The translations under genes and the position numbers were made by a program. Under the pieces are notes generated by a model. That model was not told the origin of the DNA, did no database searches, and was given only the letters and a program-made list of their open reading frames with translations. A stretch of 64,000 bases of DNA from Parapedobacter sp035556095. Its GTDB lineage: Bacteria > Bacteroidota > Bacteroidia > Sphingobacteriales > Sphingobacteriaceae. Each line of letters starts with the position of its first letter. Positions within the stretch are counted from its first letter, which is position 1. The stretch lies in the NCBI RefSeq assembly GCF_035556095.1, contig NZ_DATMFT010000010.1, positions 36,663-100,662 on the forward strand, given 5' to 3'. Positions 35,228-43,530 of this stretch are shown here, piece after piece.

Positions 35228-35845
35228 ATGAGCGCACTTCCCGATCGGTACGACGTGGTCATCCGGGGAAAACCCGAAGGGCCTTTCTCACTCGATGAAT
35301 TACGCGGCATGAACCTGCTTCCTACCGACTTTGTGAAACCGGCTGGACAGCCCGAGTTTAAGGAATTACGTGAAATTGCCGAATTAAGTAACTTGTTGAA
35401 TATCCCCTATCAAACCACTCGCCCGCAATATTTTGCTACCTTAGATATGCGCTTGCTTGCCACGGCAATGGACTATTTTATTGCGTTTTGCATATATGCG
35501 GTATTGGCCGCCATTTATCTCGGGGGCACGTCAAATGCAAAGGAAAGCGTCCCTACATTATTAATCGGGCTGGTTATTGTCCCCTGCACCAAATTTATCC
35601 TATGCGTGGCTACCGAAGGATCGAAAAAACAGGCTTCTATCGGCAAGATGCTTATTGGCGTAAAAGTGACCGATGAACAGGGCAGGCCTATCGGCTATGG
35701 AAAAGCTTTGGGCCGGAATCTTGCCAAATTAGTAGGGATTGCTACGTTGGGTATCGGGTTTTTTACGGGATTCTTCGATCGGCGGCAACAATGCCTGCAT
35801 GATAAGATTGCCGGAACGCTGGTTATTAAAGACCGGTTGATTTAA
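35228..35845 (+). CDS. GYF_2 plus RDD membrane protein
   Basis: 205 residues. A GYF_2-like domain (about 5-55: YDVVIRGKPEGPFSLDELRG, TDFVKPAGQPEFKEL) is fused to an RDD domain (about 72-203) with the motif LDMRLLATAMDYFIAF at its start, three transmembrane helices and the ending DRRQQCLHDKIAGTLVI. Some RDD proteins act as ion antiporters or insertion partners; the function here is not known. It is third in the PspC/LiaF operon. Confidence 0.85.
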   Translation: MSALPDRYDVVIRGKPEGPFSLDELRGMNLLPTDFVKPAGQPEFKELREIAELSNLLNIPYQTTRPQYFATLDMRLLATAMDYFIAFCIYAVLAAIYLGGTSNAKESVPTLLIGLVIVPCTKFILCVATEGSKKQASIGKMLIGVKVTDEQGRPIGYGKALGRNLAKLVGIATLGIGFFTGFFDRRQQCLHDKIAGTLVIKDRLI

Positions 35846-35888
35846 TTATATCATCCATTATCCCTAAGTTTCGCCTGACAGCTCATAA

Positions 35889-35920
35889 TTTGCCTATTTC
35901 TGGCAATTTAGCTAAGTTTG
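35889..35920 (+). promoter_or_regulatory. Full consensus promoter of ispG
   Basis: TTTG (35889-35892), exactly 20 nt, then TAAGTTTG (35913-35920). The predicted start site is about 35925-35927, only a few bases ahead of the ATG at 35929. The TTG at 35890 is therefore inside the promoter and not a start codon. Confidence 0.75.
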
Positions 35921-35928
35921 CAGTACGC

Positions 35929-37935
35929 ATGGACACGAAAATCGGAAACTCGCTCCCTGGGGGCTATTGCAACTCGTTAACGGAATATTCCAGGTGGCAT
36001 ACCCGTGAAGTGCCCATTGGCTATATACCGATGGGCGGCGACAACCCTATCCGTATCCAAAGCATGACTACGGTAGACACCATGGATACCATCGGGTCCG
36101 TAGAACAGACCATCCGGATGGTTGACGCCGGCTGCGAATACGTGCGTATTACCGCCCCCAGCATCAAGGAAGCCAATAACCTGGGCGAAATAAAAAAGGA
36201 ATTGCGTAAGCGGGGTTATGATGTACCCCTTGTCGCCGATATCCACTTTACGCCGAATGCGGCTGAAGTCGCCGCGCGTATCGTGGAAAAGGTGCGCATC
36301 AATCCCGGCAATTATGCCGACAAGAAAAAGTTCGACCAACTGAATTATACAGCGTCGGCCTACCAGTCGGAGTTGGAACGTATTTATACGAAGTTTGCAC
36401 CACTGGTTAAAATATGCAAAGAATACGGTACGGCGATGCGGATTGGCACAAACCATGGTTCGCTTTCCGACCGTATCATGAGCCATTACGGCGATACTCC
36501 AGAGGGGATGGTCGAATCGGCAATGGAGTTTATCCGCATTTGCGAGGACCTCGATTATCACCGCATTGTTGTGTCGATGAAATCCAGCAATCCACAGGTA
36601 ATGGTACGTGCCTACCGACTCCTGGTAGAGACCATGGTGGCTGAAGGGATGAATTATCCACTGCACCTTGGCGTAACCGAAGCCGGCGATGGCGAAGATG
36701 GCCGCATCAAGTCGGCAGTAGGTATCGGCACGTTGCTGGAGGATGGACTGGGCGACACGGTACGTGTATCCCTCACAGAAGAGCCGGAACTTGAAGCACC
36801 GGTGGCAATAGCACTGGTAAACCGATATAAAGCGCGTCAGGAAATATATGCCCGGAAAGCGACAAACTTGCCCAGCGAACGCTCGCCAGCGAACGCTAGC
36901 AAACCGGTCGGCTATGCTTCACGTGAAGTCAATGTATTCATTGGAGGAGCTCAGGTGCCGCGAGTGGTAGTGGATATTTCACAAAAGAATCTCAAAGACC
37001 CCCATATCCTAACCGATGTCGGATATAAATACGACCCATGGCTCGACAAATACCACATGGGCGAGCAGTCTGTCGATTTCGTATACCTTGGCGATGCACT
37101 TCCTTCGTTTGCCATGCCTGGCAACCTGAAGCAACTGTATGACTACACCACATGGTTGGATATCAAAGACAAAACCAACATTCATCCATTGTTTTCATTA
37201 AACCAGTTTGTCGAAGCAGACGAAAGGGACCCGAACTTGAATCTGGTAAGGGTACGGTATACCGATGTGGGAACGCCTGCATTTGAAGCACTGCCGTTAG
37301 ACCAAACGATCGTTTTCGTGGTAGAGACCGATGAGCCGCATGGCATGGCGGACCAACGTCAATTTTTTGGTGTACTCTCCGATTTAGGTCTGGACAATCC
37401 GGTAATCATCCGACGGCACTACCCTGCCACTGAATTCGCTGGGCCAGCTGGCAACCTGATGGATCCGGAGGAACCGTTATCAAAATTGCAATTATACGCC
37501 GCTACGGACATGGGGGGATTACTGGTAGATGGAATGGGCAGTGGGATATGGATAGATTCGCCAGCCACCCCTACTGACAAATTGGTGTCTGCATCATTTG
37601 GTATCCTCCAAGCGACCCGCTCGCGCATTTCAAAAACAGAATACATTTCGTGCCCCAGTTGTGGTCGTACGTTATTCGACTTGCAAGAAACCACTCAAAT
37701 GATACGCGGCAGAACAAACCACCTCAAAGGTCTCAAAATCGGAATCATGGGGTGTATTGTAAACGGGCCGGGCGAGATGGCAGATGCGGATTATGGATAT
37801 GTCGGCGCAGGCCCCGGCAAAATCACGCTCTATCGTGGCAAGGAAGTAGTTAAACGAAACGTCAGCACAGCCAATGCGCTAGACGAACTCATAGAAATCA
37901 TCAAGGAAGACGGTCGATGGATCGATCCAGAATAG
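35929..37935 (+). CDS. ispG: (E)-4-hydroxy-3-methylbut-2-enyl-diphosphate synthase, long form
   Basis: 668 residues from the ATG at 35929. IspG converts MEcPP to HMBPP in the MEP isoprenoid pathway. The TIM-barrel domain starts with VPIGYIPMGGDNPIRIQSMT and contains VRITAPSIKEANN, VPLVADIHFTP and VRINPGNYAD. An extra central domain (about 300-560) makes it the long three-domain type seen in Bacteroidota, Chlamydia and plants. The C-terminal [4Fe-4S] domain has CPSCGR (Cys575 and Cys578) and GCIVNGPGEMAD (Cys609 and Glu616). The start was chosen because a consensus promoter occupies the upstream bases; this implies an almost leaderless mRNA. Confidence 0.95.
   Translation: MDTKIGNSLPGGYCNSLTEYSRWHTREVPIGYIPMGGDNPIRIQSMTTVDTMDTIGSVEQTIRMVDAGCEYVRITAPSIKEANNLGEIKKELRKRGYDVPLVADIHFTPNAAEVAARIVEKVRINPGNYADKKKFDQLNYTASAYQSELERIYTKFAPLVKICKEYGTAMRIGTNHGSLSDRIMSHYGDTPEGMVESAMEFIRICEDLDYHRIVVSMKSSNPQVMVRAYRLLVETMVAEGMNYPLHLGVTEAGDGEDGRIKSAVGIGTLLEDGLGDTVRVSLTEEPELEAPVAIALVNRYKARQEIYARKATNLPSERSPANASKPVGYASREVNVFIGGAQVPRVVVDISQKNLKDPHILTDVGYKYDPWLDKYHMGEQSVDFVYLGDALPSFAMPGNLKQLYDYTTWLDIKDKTNIHPLFSLNQFVEADERDPNLNLVRVRYTDVGTPAFEALPLDQTIVFVVETDEPHGMADQRQFFGVLSDLGLDNPVIIRRHYPATEFAGPAGNLMDPEEPLSKLQLYAATDMGGLLVDGMGSGIWIDSPATPTDKLVSASFGILQATRSRISKTEYISCPSCGRTLFDLQETTQMIRGRTNHLKGLKIGIMGCIVNGPGEMADADYGYVGAGPGKITLYRGKEVVKRNVSTANALDELIEIIKEDGRWIDPE
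36872..36897. repeat. 14-bp-period duplication within ispG
   Basis: CCAGCGAACGCT occurs twice, 14 bp apart. Because 14 is not a multiple of three, the two copies are read in different frames, giving PSERS and then PANAS in a surface-linker-like stretch. Confidence 0.7.
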
Positions 37936-37962
37936 CACGGAAAGAAACAGATAATCCAAAAA

Positions 37963-38466
37963 TTAAAGCACCGAAATACGTTTCACCACGGTTTCCGAAC
38001 CCGCGGATACCCGGATGAAATAAAACCCATTTGTCAGTTTATTGTTGGTTTCAAACACATGGCTTTGAGGCCCGGAATCCAACTCCTGATTAAGTAACGT
38101 CATCACTTCATTGCCCAGCGCATCCATCACCTTAATAGATACCGTACTCTGTTTATCCAGTCGATAGGAAAGACTGATCTGATCAACAATAGGATTCGGG
38201 AAAACTTTCACGCTGCTCAGCAGCTTTTCGTTGGGAACGTCGCTCGTCTTAAATGGAAAGAAACTTTTGAACGAGGAAAAGAACGACCGCTGGGCACGCT
38301 TGTCGGTAGATGAAGAGGCCAGTTCGGTTACTTTAGCATCAGCATCCTTCGCCACACGACTCGTATCCGCAGCAACCGCACGCTCCTGCGCAGCATCTGC
38401 ACTCCCCACGAGAATCACCGTGCTCAACGTTAGTATTGTAATAATGTGATGTAAAAACTTCCTCAT
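37963..38466 (-). CDS. Small exported protein with type IX secretion C-terminal domain
   Basis: 167 residues. Signal peptide (HHIITILTLSTVILVGSADA), then about 60 polar residues rich in Ala, Ser, Lys and Asp with no recognisable domain. A complete T9SS sorting domain follows from about residue 85 (VKVFPNPIVDQISLSYRL, DALGNEVMTLLNQ, NGFYFIRVSAGSETVVKRISVL). The sorting domain directs cargo across the outer membrane through the gliding/Por system. Here almost no cargo is present. It is convergent with ispG, 27 bp between stops. Confidence 0.85.
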   Translation of the reverse strand: MRKFLHHIITILTLSTVILVGSADAAQERAVAADTSRVAKDADAKVTELASSSTDKRAQRSFFSSFKSFFPFKTSDVPNEKLLSSVKVFPNPIVDQISLSYRLDKQSTVSIKVMDALGNEVMTLLNQELDSGPQSHVFETNNKLTNGFYFIRVSAGSETVVKRISVL

Positions 38467-38550
38467 AGGGTCTCAATCATTCGATTCAAGGTATCATGCG
38501 TTGGCTCTAATTTAAGTTCTCTAAATCACATCCCATGCCCTTACCTCATA

Positions 38551-38558
38551 CAAAGATA
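38551..38558 (-). promoter_or_regulatory. TAnnTTTG box upstream of the T9SS-domain gene
   Basis: Minus strand TATCTTTG, about 85 nt ahead of the start codon. The nearest TTTG is 25 nt further up, longer than usual. Confidence 0.4.
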
Positions 38559-38667
38559 GGCCATCGTGCCCAATGCACCTAGACAAATATAGGTTTTTTT
38601 ATTAATTTAACAATTTTTAACAACATATTACGTTGCCCCCTACTTTGCCCCAACTAAGCACCCCAGA

Positions 38668-40368
38668 TCATGCATCGACCTCCGCTGTAGAGGCAGCATT
38701 GAGCTTAGAATGCCGATAGCCGTATCCGAAATAAACCACCAGTCCCATGGCCAGCCATACGAGGAAAATAAACCAATTGCTCGCCCCAAGCTGCGACATC
38801 AGGTAAAGGTTTACCAGAATACCGGCAACCGGTAAAAGGGAGAACCGGTGACGGTACCCCATGACACAAAGAACAACCCATACCAGCCAGAAGATGATAA
38901 TCAGCAGTTTGTGTTCAACAATATCAGCAATTGACATATTGCGCCACTCCGCAATAGTGTCTTGCCCAAAATGGTAAACACCGTAAATCGCAACTAATAG
39001 CGCCGCGGTGATGAGGTATCGGCCATTAATATAGGGCACTTTGAATTTGGATTGTTTGGAAATCCCCGAGTAATCCATATAGAGTACGCCGGAACACACC
39101 AGTATAAATGCGAAAAATGTACCCACGCTGGTGAGATCCACGAAGAAATCCATCTTGAAAAACAACGCCGGCACAGCCACCATGAAGCCCGTCACAATCG
39201 TTGCGAACGAGGGTGTCTTATATTTAGGGTGGATGGTAGCAAACCGTTTCCAAAGCAACCCATCCCGACTCATGGTCATCCATATCCGTGGCTGAGCAAG
39301 CTGGAAGACCAATAGCGCACTGGTAATGGCTACCACCGATGTTACCGAAACAATTCCCGCCATATAGTCTACCCCTACATACTCAAAAACAAAAGACAAC
39401 GGATCCTTTACATTAAGCTCGGTATAGTTAACCATTCCGGTTAGTACCAACGTTATCAAAATGTATAAGACAGCACAGATCAACAGGCATAAAATCATAG
39501 CTTTGGGTAGGTCTCGCTGTGGGTTCCTGCATTCTTCGGCTGTTGTAGATATGGAATCAAATCCGATGAAGGCGAAAAACACGGCAGCTACGCCACTAAG
39601 CACACCCTCCACACCATTGGGAGCAAACGGCACCCAATTTTCGGGCTTTACAAAAAAAGCACCACCAAAAATAACGAACAAAATCACACCGATTTTAATC
39701 GCAACCATCACATTGCTCGCCGTTCTCGATTCCTTGATACCGATATAGACCAGCCAAGTGACCAAAAAGGTTATCAATCCAGCGGGCAGGTCAAAGATGA
39801 TCGGAATATCACCAAGCCGGGGAGCTTGCTCGTAAGCCATCGCCGCCGTCCGATCTGCTGCAGATAAGGTATTTATCCCCTGTTCCTGCAACCGCGCGAA
39901 AGCTTCCGAAGCATAGGCGGGCGCCATCGTCATCCATCCTGGCAAATGGATCCCAAAGCCACCGAGCATACTTACAAAATACTGCGACCAAGAAATGGCT
40001 ACCACCATATTGGACACCGCATATTCGAGGATAAGTGCCCAACCGATAATCCACGCAAATAATTCGCCAAAAGCCACATAAGCATACGTATAAGCACTCC
40101 CTGAAACGGGCACCGTACTGGCAAATTGTGCATAAGACAGGGCCGTAAATACACAAGCGACGGCCACGAAAACGAACAATAGCGACACGGCAGGGCCTCC
40201 ATTAAAACTAGCCAAGCCGATGGTACTGAATATGCCTGCCCCCACGATAGCCGCCACGCCTAACGATACTAAGTCGCGTACGCCTAACACCTTCTCGAGA
40301 CCCCCCGTCTTAGCCGACGTCTTTATAATCTGTTCTACGGTTTTTTTGCGAAAAAGCCTGTTTGCCAT
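38668..40368 (-). CDS. APC-family amino acid permease (cationic amino acid transporter-like)
   Basis: 566 residues with about 14 hydrophobic helices. Starts with a cytoplasmic segment and LVSLGVAAIVGAGIFSTIGL, the conserved first helix with the GAGIF substrate-binding loop. AGPAVS-like NGGPAVSLLFVFVAVACVFT, AFIGFDSISTTAEECRNPQR and MSRDGLLWKRFATIHPKYKT are typical of the cationic amino acid transporter/YfnA-type branch of the APC superfamily. It would import amino acids by proton symport or exchange. Monocistronic, with a -7 box just upstream. Confidence 0.9.
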   Translation of the reverse strand: MANRLFRKKTVEQIIKTSAKTGGLEKVLGVRDLVSLGVAAIVGAGIFSTIGLASFNGGPAVSLLFVFVAVACVFTALSYAQFASTVPVSGSAYTYAYVAFGELFAWIIGWALILEYAVSNMVVAISWSQYFVSMLGGFGIHLPGWMTMAPAYASEAFARLQEQGINTLSAADRTAAMAYEQAPRLGDIPIIFDLPAGLITFLVTWLVYIGIKESRTASNVMVAIKIGVILFVIFGGAFFVKPENWVPFAPNGVEGVLSGVAAVFFAFIGFDSISTTAEECRNPQRDLPKAMILCLLICAVLYILITLVLTGMVNYTELNVKDPLSFVFEYVGVDYMAGIVSVTSVVAITSALLVFQLAQPRIWMTMSRDGLLWKRFATIHPKYKTPSFATIVTGFMVAVPALFFKMDFFVDLTSVGTFFAFILVCSGVLYMDYSGISKQSKFKVPYINGRYLITAALLVAIYGVYHFGQDTIAEWRNMSIADIVEHKLLIIIFWLVWVVLCVMGYRHRFSLLPVAGILVNLYLMSQLGASNWFIFLVWLAMGLVVYFGYGYRHSKLNAASTAEVDA

Positions 40369-40405
40369 ACCGCCAATTGTTGGCTTAAATTGAGTTCCAA
40401 CGGCT

Positions 40406-40413
40406 CAAACATA
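40406..40413 (-). promoter_or_regulatory. TAnnTTTG box of the amino acid permease gene
   Basis: Minus strand TATGTTTG, 38 nt ahead of the start codon at 40368. No -33 TTTG is seen at the usual distance. Confidence 0.45.
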
Positions 40414-40475
40414 ATAAAAAATATTTGTCAGCCCCGCGTTAGCGATATTATTTTACGAGTAAATCGAAGCAGATG

Positions 40476-41150
40476 TTAAGAGAGGTGAGCCTCAATGTCG
40501 TCAAAAATAGACCGGAAGTCCTCATCCAATACGGTCGCATAATCCGCAAGTGCCGCAGTTATTAAAACCCGTTGTTCGTCAGGAAGTTGTACATCCCAAA
40601 GCCTGCGGCAGATATTGATGATGGCATAGGTTATCTGATCAAAGTGCCGATAGCTGCCGATATACTGTGCCCGCATAAAACTATTGAAATAGGTGAAAAA
40701 AAATGTGGTATCCGGCACTTCACACAAGGTCAGGAAGCGAGCAACCATGTCCCGGTCTACCGCAGCCAAGCACCCGTAAAAATCCGACTCATGCACCGAT
40801 TGATGACGAAGGAGCAGGTGATCAAGTAGAAGCTCAAGGGCAATATGCGACAGAAACGAAGGTCTAATCGGCGTATTGGCCACCGTAGGCGTCAGCAGTA
40901 GTTTCAACCCGTGCGTATGGGTGTAAAAAAATGGTGCATTATGAAAGTAACGGTCTGCTTCCACATGACGGCCCCACCCACGGTAAATATTGGCCAGCTT
41001 TGGGTTGCCGTCAAAACGCTGTTCGTATTTATGTGGCAATACATTAATGTCCTTATCTGCATTCTTAATCAAATCCGGCAGTACACACCCTACCACCAGT
41101 TCGGGGTTGCGGTTGTAACGCTCGAAATAATAATGCGAGAGGAAATTCAT
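40476..41150 (-). CDS. Acyl carrier protein phosphodiesterase-like protein (AcpH/DUF479)
   Basis: About 224 residues when started at MNFLSHYYFERYN (41150), the family's conserved N-terminus. A longer frame reaches 41255 but runs into the tyrS promoter region. Landmarks are VVGCVLPDLIKN, GWGRHVEADRYFHNAPFFY, RPSFLSHIALELLLDHLLL and the helical C-terminus. AcpH removes the phosphopantetheine arm from ACP using a metal-dependent HD-like site. In Bacteroidota this family is widespread and its in vivo role is not settled. Divergent from tyrS. Confidence 0.8.
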   Translation of the reverse strand: MNFLSHYYFERYNRNPELVVGCVLPDLIKNADKDINVLPHKYEQRFDGNPKLANIYRGWGRHVEADRYFHNAPFFYTHTHGLKLLLTPTVANTPIRPSFLSHIALELLLDHLLLRHQSVHESDFYGCLAAVDRDMVARFLTLCEVPDTTFFFTYFNSFMRAQYIGSYRHFDQITYAIINICRRLWDVQLPDEQRVLITAALADYATVLDEDFRSIFDDIEAHLS

Positions 41151-41227
41151 GCAGCCATTTAATACACATTCAACACTTATTGTGCCAAGGTAACGAATTA
41201 ACCTGATAATTTTATGGCGCATTCTGC

Positions 41228-41235
41228 TATCTTTG
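41228..41235 (+). promoter_or_regulatory. TAnnTTTG box of tyrS
   Basis: TATCTTTG, 38 nt before the ATG at 41274. No exact -33 TTTG at the expected distance. Confidence 0.45.
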
Positions 41236-41273
41236 CCGTCGTATTGATTACGCATTGAATAGTTAAGATAGCA

Positions 41274-42557
41274 ATGGGTTTCGTTGATGAATTACGTTGG
41301 CGGGGTATGCTGCACGATATCATACCCGGCACGGAAGAGCAATTACTCAAAGAAAAAACAGCAGGATATATTGGTTTCGATCCCACCGGTGATTCACTTC
41401 ACGTGGGACACCTCACACAACTGATGACACTTATCCACTTCCAACGGGCAGGCCATCGGCCGGTGGCGTTGGTAGGTGGCGCTACAGGTATGGTGGGTGA
41501 TCCATCGGGGAAGTCAGCCGAGCGTAACCTCTTAGACGAAGACACACTGGCACATAATGTTGCCTGCCTAAAAAAACAGCTTGCTAAGTTCCTCGATTTT
41601 TCTGAAGGGGAGCATGGCGCAACAATGGTCAATAACTACGATTGGTTCAAGGGATTCGGCTTTTTGGATTTTATCCGCGATGTGGGTAAACACATTACGG
41701 TAAACTACATGATGGCTAAAGATTCGGTGAAAAAGCGGCTTGAAGGTGAAAATGGCCTATCATTTACCGAGTTCTCTTACCAATTGATACAGGGTTACGA
41801 TTTCTTCTACCTATGGAAAAACCACGGCTGTGCCCTCCAGATGGGCGGATCAGACCAGTGGGGCAACATCGTCACCGGCACGGAGCTCATCCGTCGGAAG
41901 GAAAGTGGCACGGCTTACGGCCTCACCACTCAGCTTATCAAGAAAGCCGATGGCAACAAATTCGGAAAAACGGAAAGCGGGGCCGTATGGCTCGACCCCG
42001 AAAAGACCTCGCCTTATCGGTATTACCAGTTTTGGCTCAATGCGAGCGATGAAGATGCTAAAAACTGGATCAAAATATTTACCCTGAAATCAAAAACGGA
42101 GATAGATACGCTTATCGCAGAACACGATGCTTCACCACACCTGCGGATCGTCCAGAAAGCATTAGCAAAAGACATCACCATCCGTACCCACTCGGAATCG
42201 GATTATGAAACCGCTGTAAAAACGTCCGACTTCTTGTTTGGCAATGGCTCACTCGAATTCCTAGATAGCCTATCGCATACTGCCGTGCTGGATGTATTTG
42301 ATGGTGTACCACAGTTCATCATCTCACGTCGTTCATTGGACAGTGGTTTACCTGTATTGGATTTATTGGCTGTTGATAGCACCGTTTTCCCGTCAAAGGG
42401 CGAGGCACGCAAAATGATACAAGGTGGCGGTGTATCTATAAATAAACTCAAAATCAACGATATTACACAGGAATTTCGTGCAGACGATCTGGTAAACGAT
42501 AAGTACTTGATTGTACAGCGTGGAAAGAAAAATTATTTCCTTTTGATTGCGGAATAA
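41274..42557 (+). CDS. tyrS: Tyrosyl-tRNA synthetase
   Basis: 427 residues. Class I catalytic domain with GYIGFDPTGDSLHVGH (HIGH-like HVGH, 43-46), the tyrosine-binding helix FSYQLIQGYDFFYLW, GGSDQWGNIVTG and the KMSKS-like loop KFGKT (229-233). A C-terminal S4 RNA-binding domain occupies about 360-425 (FPSKGEARKMIQGGGVSINK). It charges tRNA-Tyr, one copy of which is in this window at 63750-63830. No T-box or other leader structure is evident. Confidence 0.97.
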   Translation: MGFVDELRWRGMLHDIIPGTEEQLLKEKTAGYIGFDPTGDSLHVGHLTQLMTLIHFQRAGHRPVALVGGATGMVGDPSGKSAERNLLDEDTLAHNVACLKKQLAKFLDFSEGEHGATMVNNYDWFKGFGFLDFIRDVGKHITVNYMMAKDSVKKRLEGENGLSFTEFSYQLIQGYDFFYLWKNHGCALQMGGSDQWGNIVTGTELIRRKESGTAYGLTTQLIKKADGNKFGKTESGAVWLDPEKTSPYRYYQFWLNASDEDAKNWIKIFTLKSKTEIDTLIAEHDASPHLRIVQKALAKDITIRTHSESDYETAVKTSDFLFGNGSLEFLDSLSHTAVLDVFDGVPQFIISRRSLDSGLPVLDLLAVDSTVFPSKGEARKMIQGGGVSINKLKINDITQEFRADDLVNDKYLIVQRGKKNYFLLIAE

Positions 42558-42579
42558 AGAAATGGAAAAATCCGCTCAT

Positions 42580-43320
42580 TCAATGGGAAATAATACCGTG
42601 GCCGAAAGCCAACGTGGCATCACCGGCATTGTCAATTAATCCGCTCACCCACACCGTGTAAATCATACCCGCTTCGGGCACAAATTCGAATGTATGTAAC
42701 AAGGCCTCACCATCGTGTTCAATGAAATTGATGGTATAGGTGATGTCGCCCTCAACGGCTGCGAAACCCGTGGTCTCCTTAAATGCTTTATCATCGATGC
42801 GCAACGTGTTTCCATCGCTCCCGGTGTAGACCTCGAAATCCAACGTCGGTGCGTTAGGACTTAAATGGACGAAGCGAACCTTTGCTTTTCCTTCCGTAGG
42901 ATGAGTCAGATCGTCTTCCGTAGCCAACACTTCGATATCATCGTATCCTACCACATATAAAGAATAAAACTTGCCTGGTATAAAATTCACCGTTTTCTGA
43001 ACAATCGGTTTAGCATTGGGGTAATCCATCGGATTAACTATACTTACTACCCTGTTATTTGGCCACGCATTTTTATAGGGTAATGTATCCGAATACGCAA
43101 ATTCCTCGTCCTGCCAAATCTCATTGTCGAAATTGAGTTTATTTTGGCCCAAAAATACATCCAATTGTCCCGACCCGGGTATGGCGTTCAACGCCCGCAC
43201 CGCAGCAACTTGATACACTTGGTTATCATCTTTGAGGCACCCTCCCACCAGTGCGCCCATAGCCAGCATCGCTATAGTCAAAAACCACCTTTCTATTCTT
43301 ACCTTTCCAAATGGCTTCAT
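42580..43320 (-). CDS. DUF4397-domain lipoprotein
   Basis: 246 residues. Lipoprotein signal (MLAMGALVGGC). The DUF4397 beta-sandwich spans about 38-150 (VRALNAIPGSGQLDVFLGQN, KFYSLYVVGYDD, AKVRFVHLSPNAPTLDFEVY), followed by a second related half ending TVWVSGLIDNAG. Proteins with this domain are surface or periplasmic lipoproteins of unknown function, common in Sphingobacteriales. Convergent with tyrS (22 bp between stops). Confidence 0.85.
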   Translation of the reverse strand: MKPFGKVRIERWFLTIAMLAMGALVGGCLKDDNQVYQVAAVRALNAIPGSGQLDVFLGQNKLNFDNEIWQDEEFAYSDTLPYKNAWPNNRVVSIVNPMDYPNAKPIVQKTVNFIPGKFYSLYVVGYDDIEVLATEDDLTHPTEGKAKVRFVHLSPNAPTLDFEVYTGSDGNTLRIDDKAFKETTGFAAVEGDITYTINFIEHDGEALLHTFEFVPEAGMIYTVWVSGLIDNAGDATLAFGHGIISH

Positions 43321-43498
43321 TTAGTCTTTAACCTTAATCGTTCAAAAATTCAGCAATCAGCTTTTCTAAGCCTATCTTGTAAGAAATAACGAGGCACTAG
43401 GCTTCATTGCTACAGCCCCGATGGAGATTTCACCCGCATGGCTGTTGCGTGGTTGTTGCCCTACAATGCAGTACGGTCGATAATCGGCAAAAAATACG

Positions 43499-43506
43499 TA
43501 AGTTTG
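43499..43506 (+). promoter_or_regulatory. TAnnTTTG box of ftsK
   Basis: TAAGTTTG, 24 nt before the ATG at 43531. No -33 TTTG at the usual spacing. Confidence 0.45.
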
Positions 43507-43530
43507 TCTCAAACAAAACGTGTGCTTTAG

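Noticed and set aside
35890..35928. TTG start extending ispG by 13 residues
   Set aside because: The TTG is part of the -33 element of a full consensus promoter, so the extension would not be transcribed from it.
41151..41255. N-terminal extension of the ACP phosphodiesterase gene
   Set aside because: The family begins with MNFLSH, found at 41150; the extension covers the divergent tyrS promoter region.
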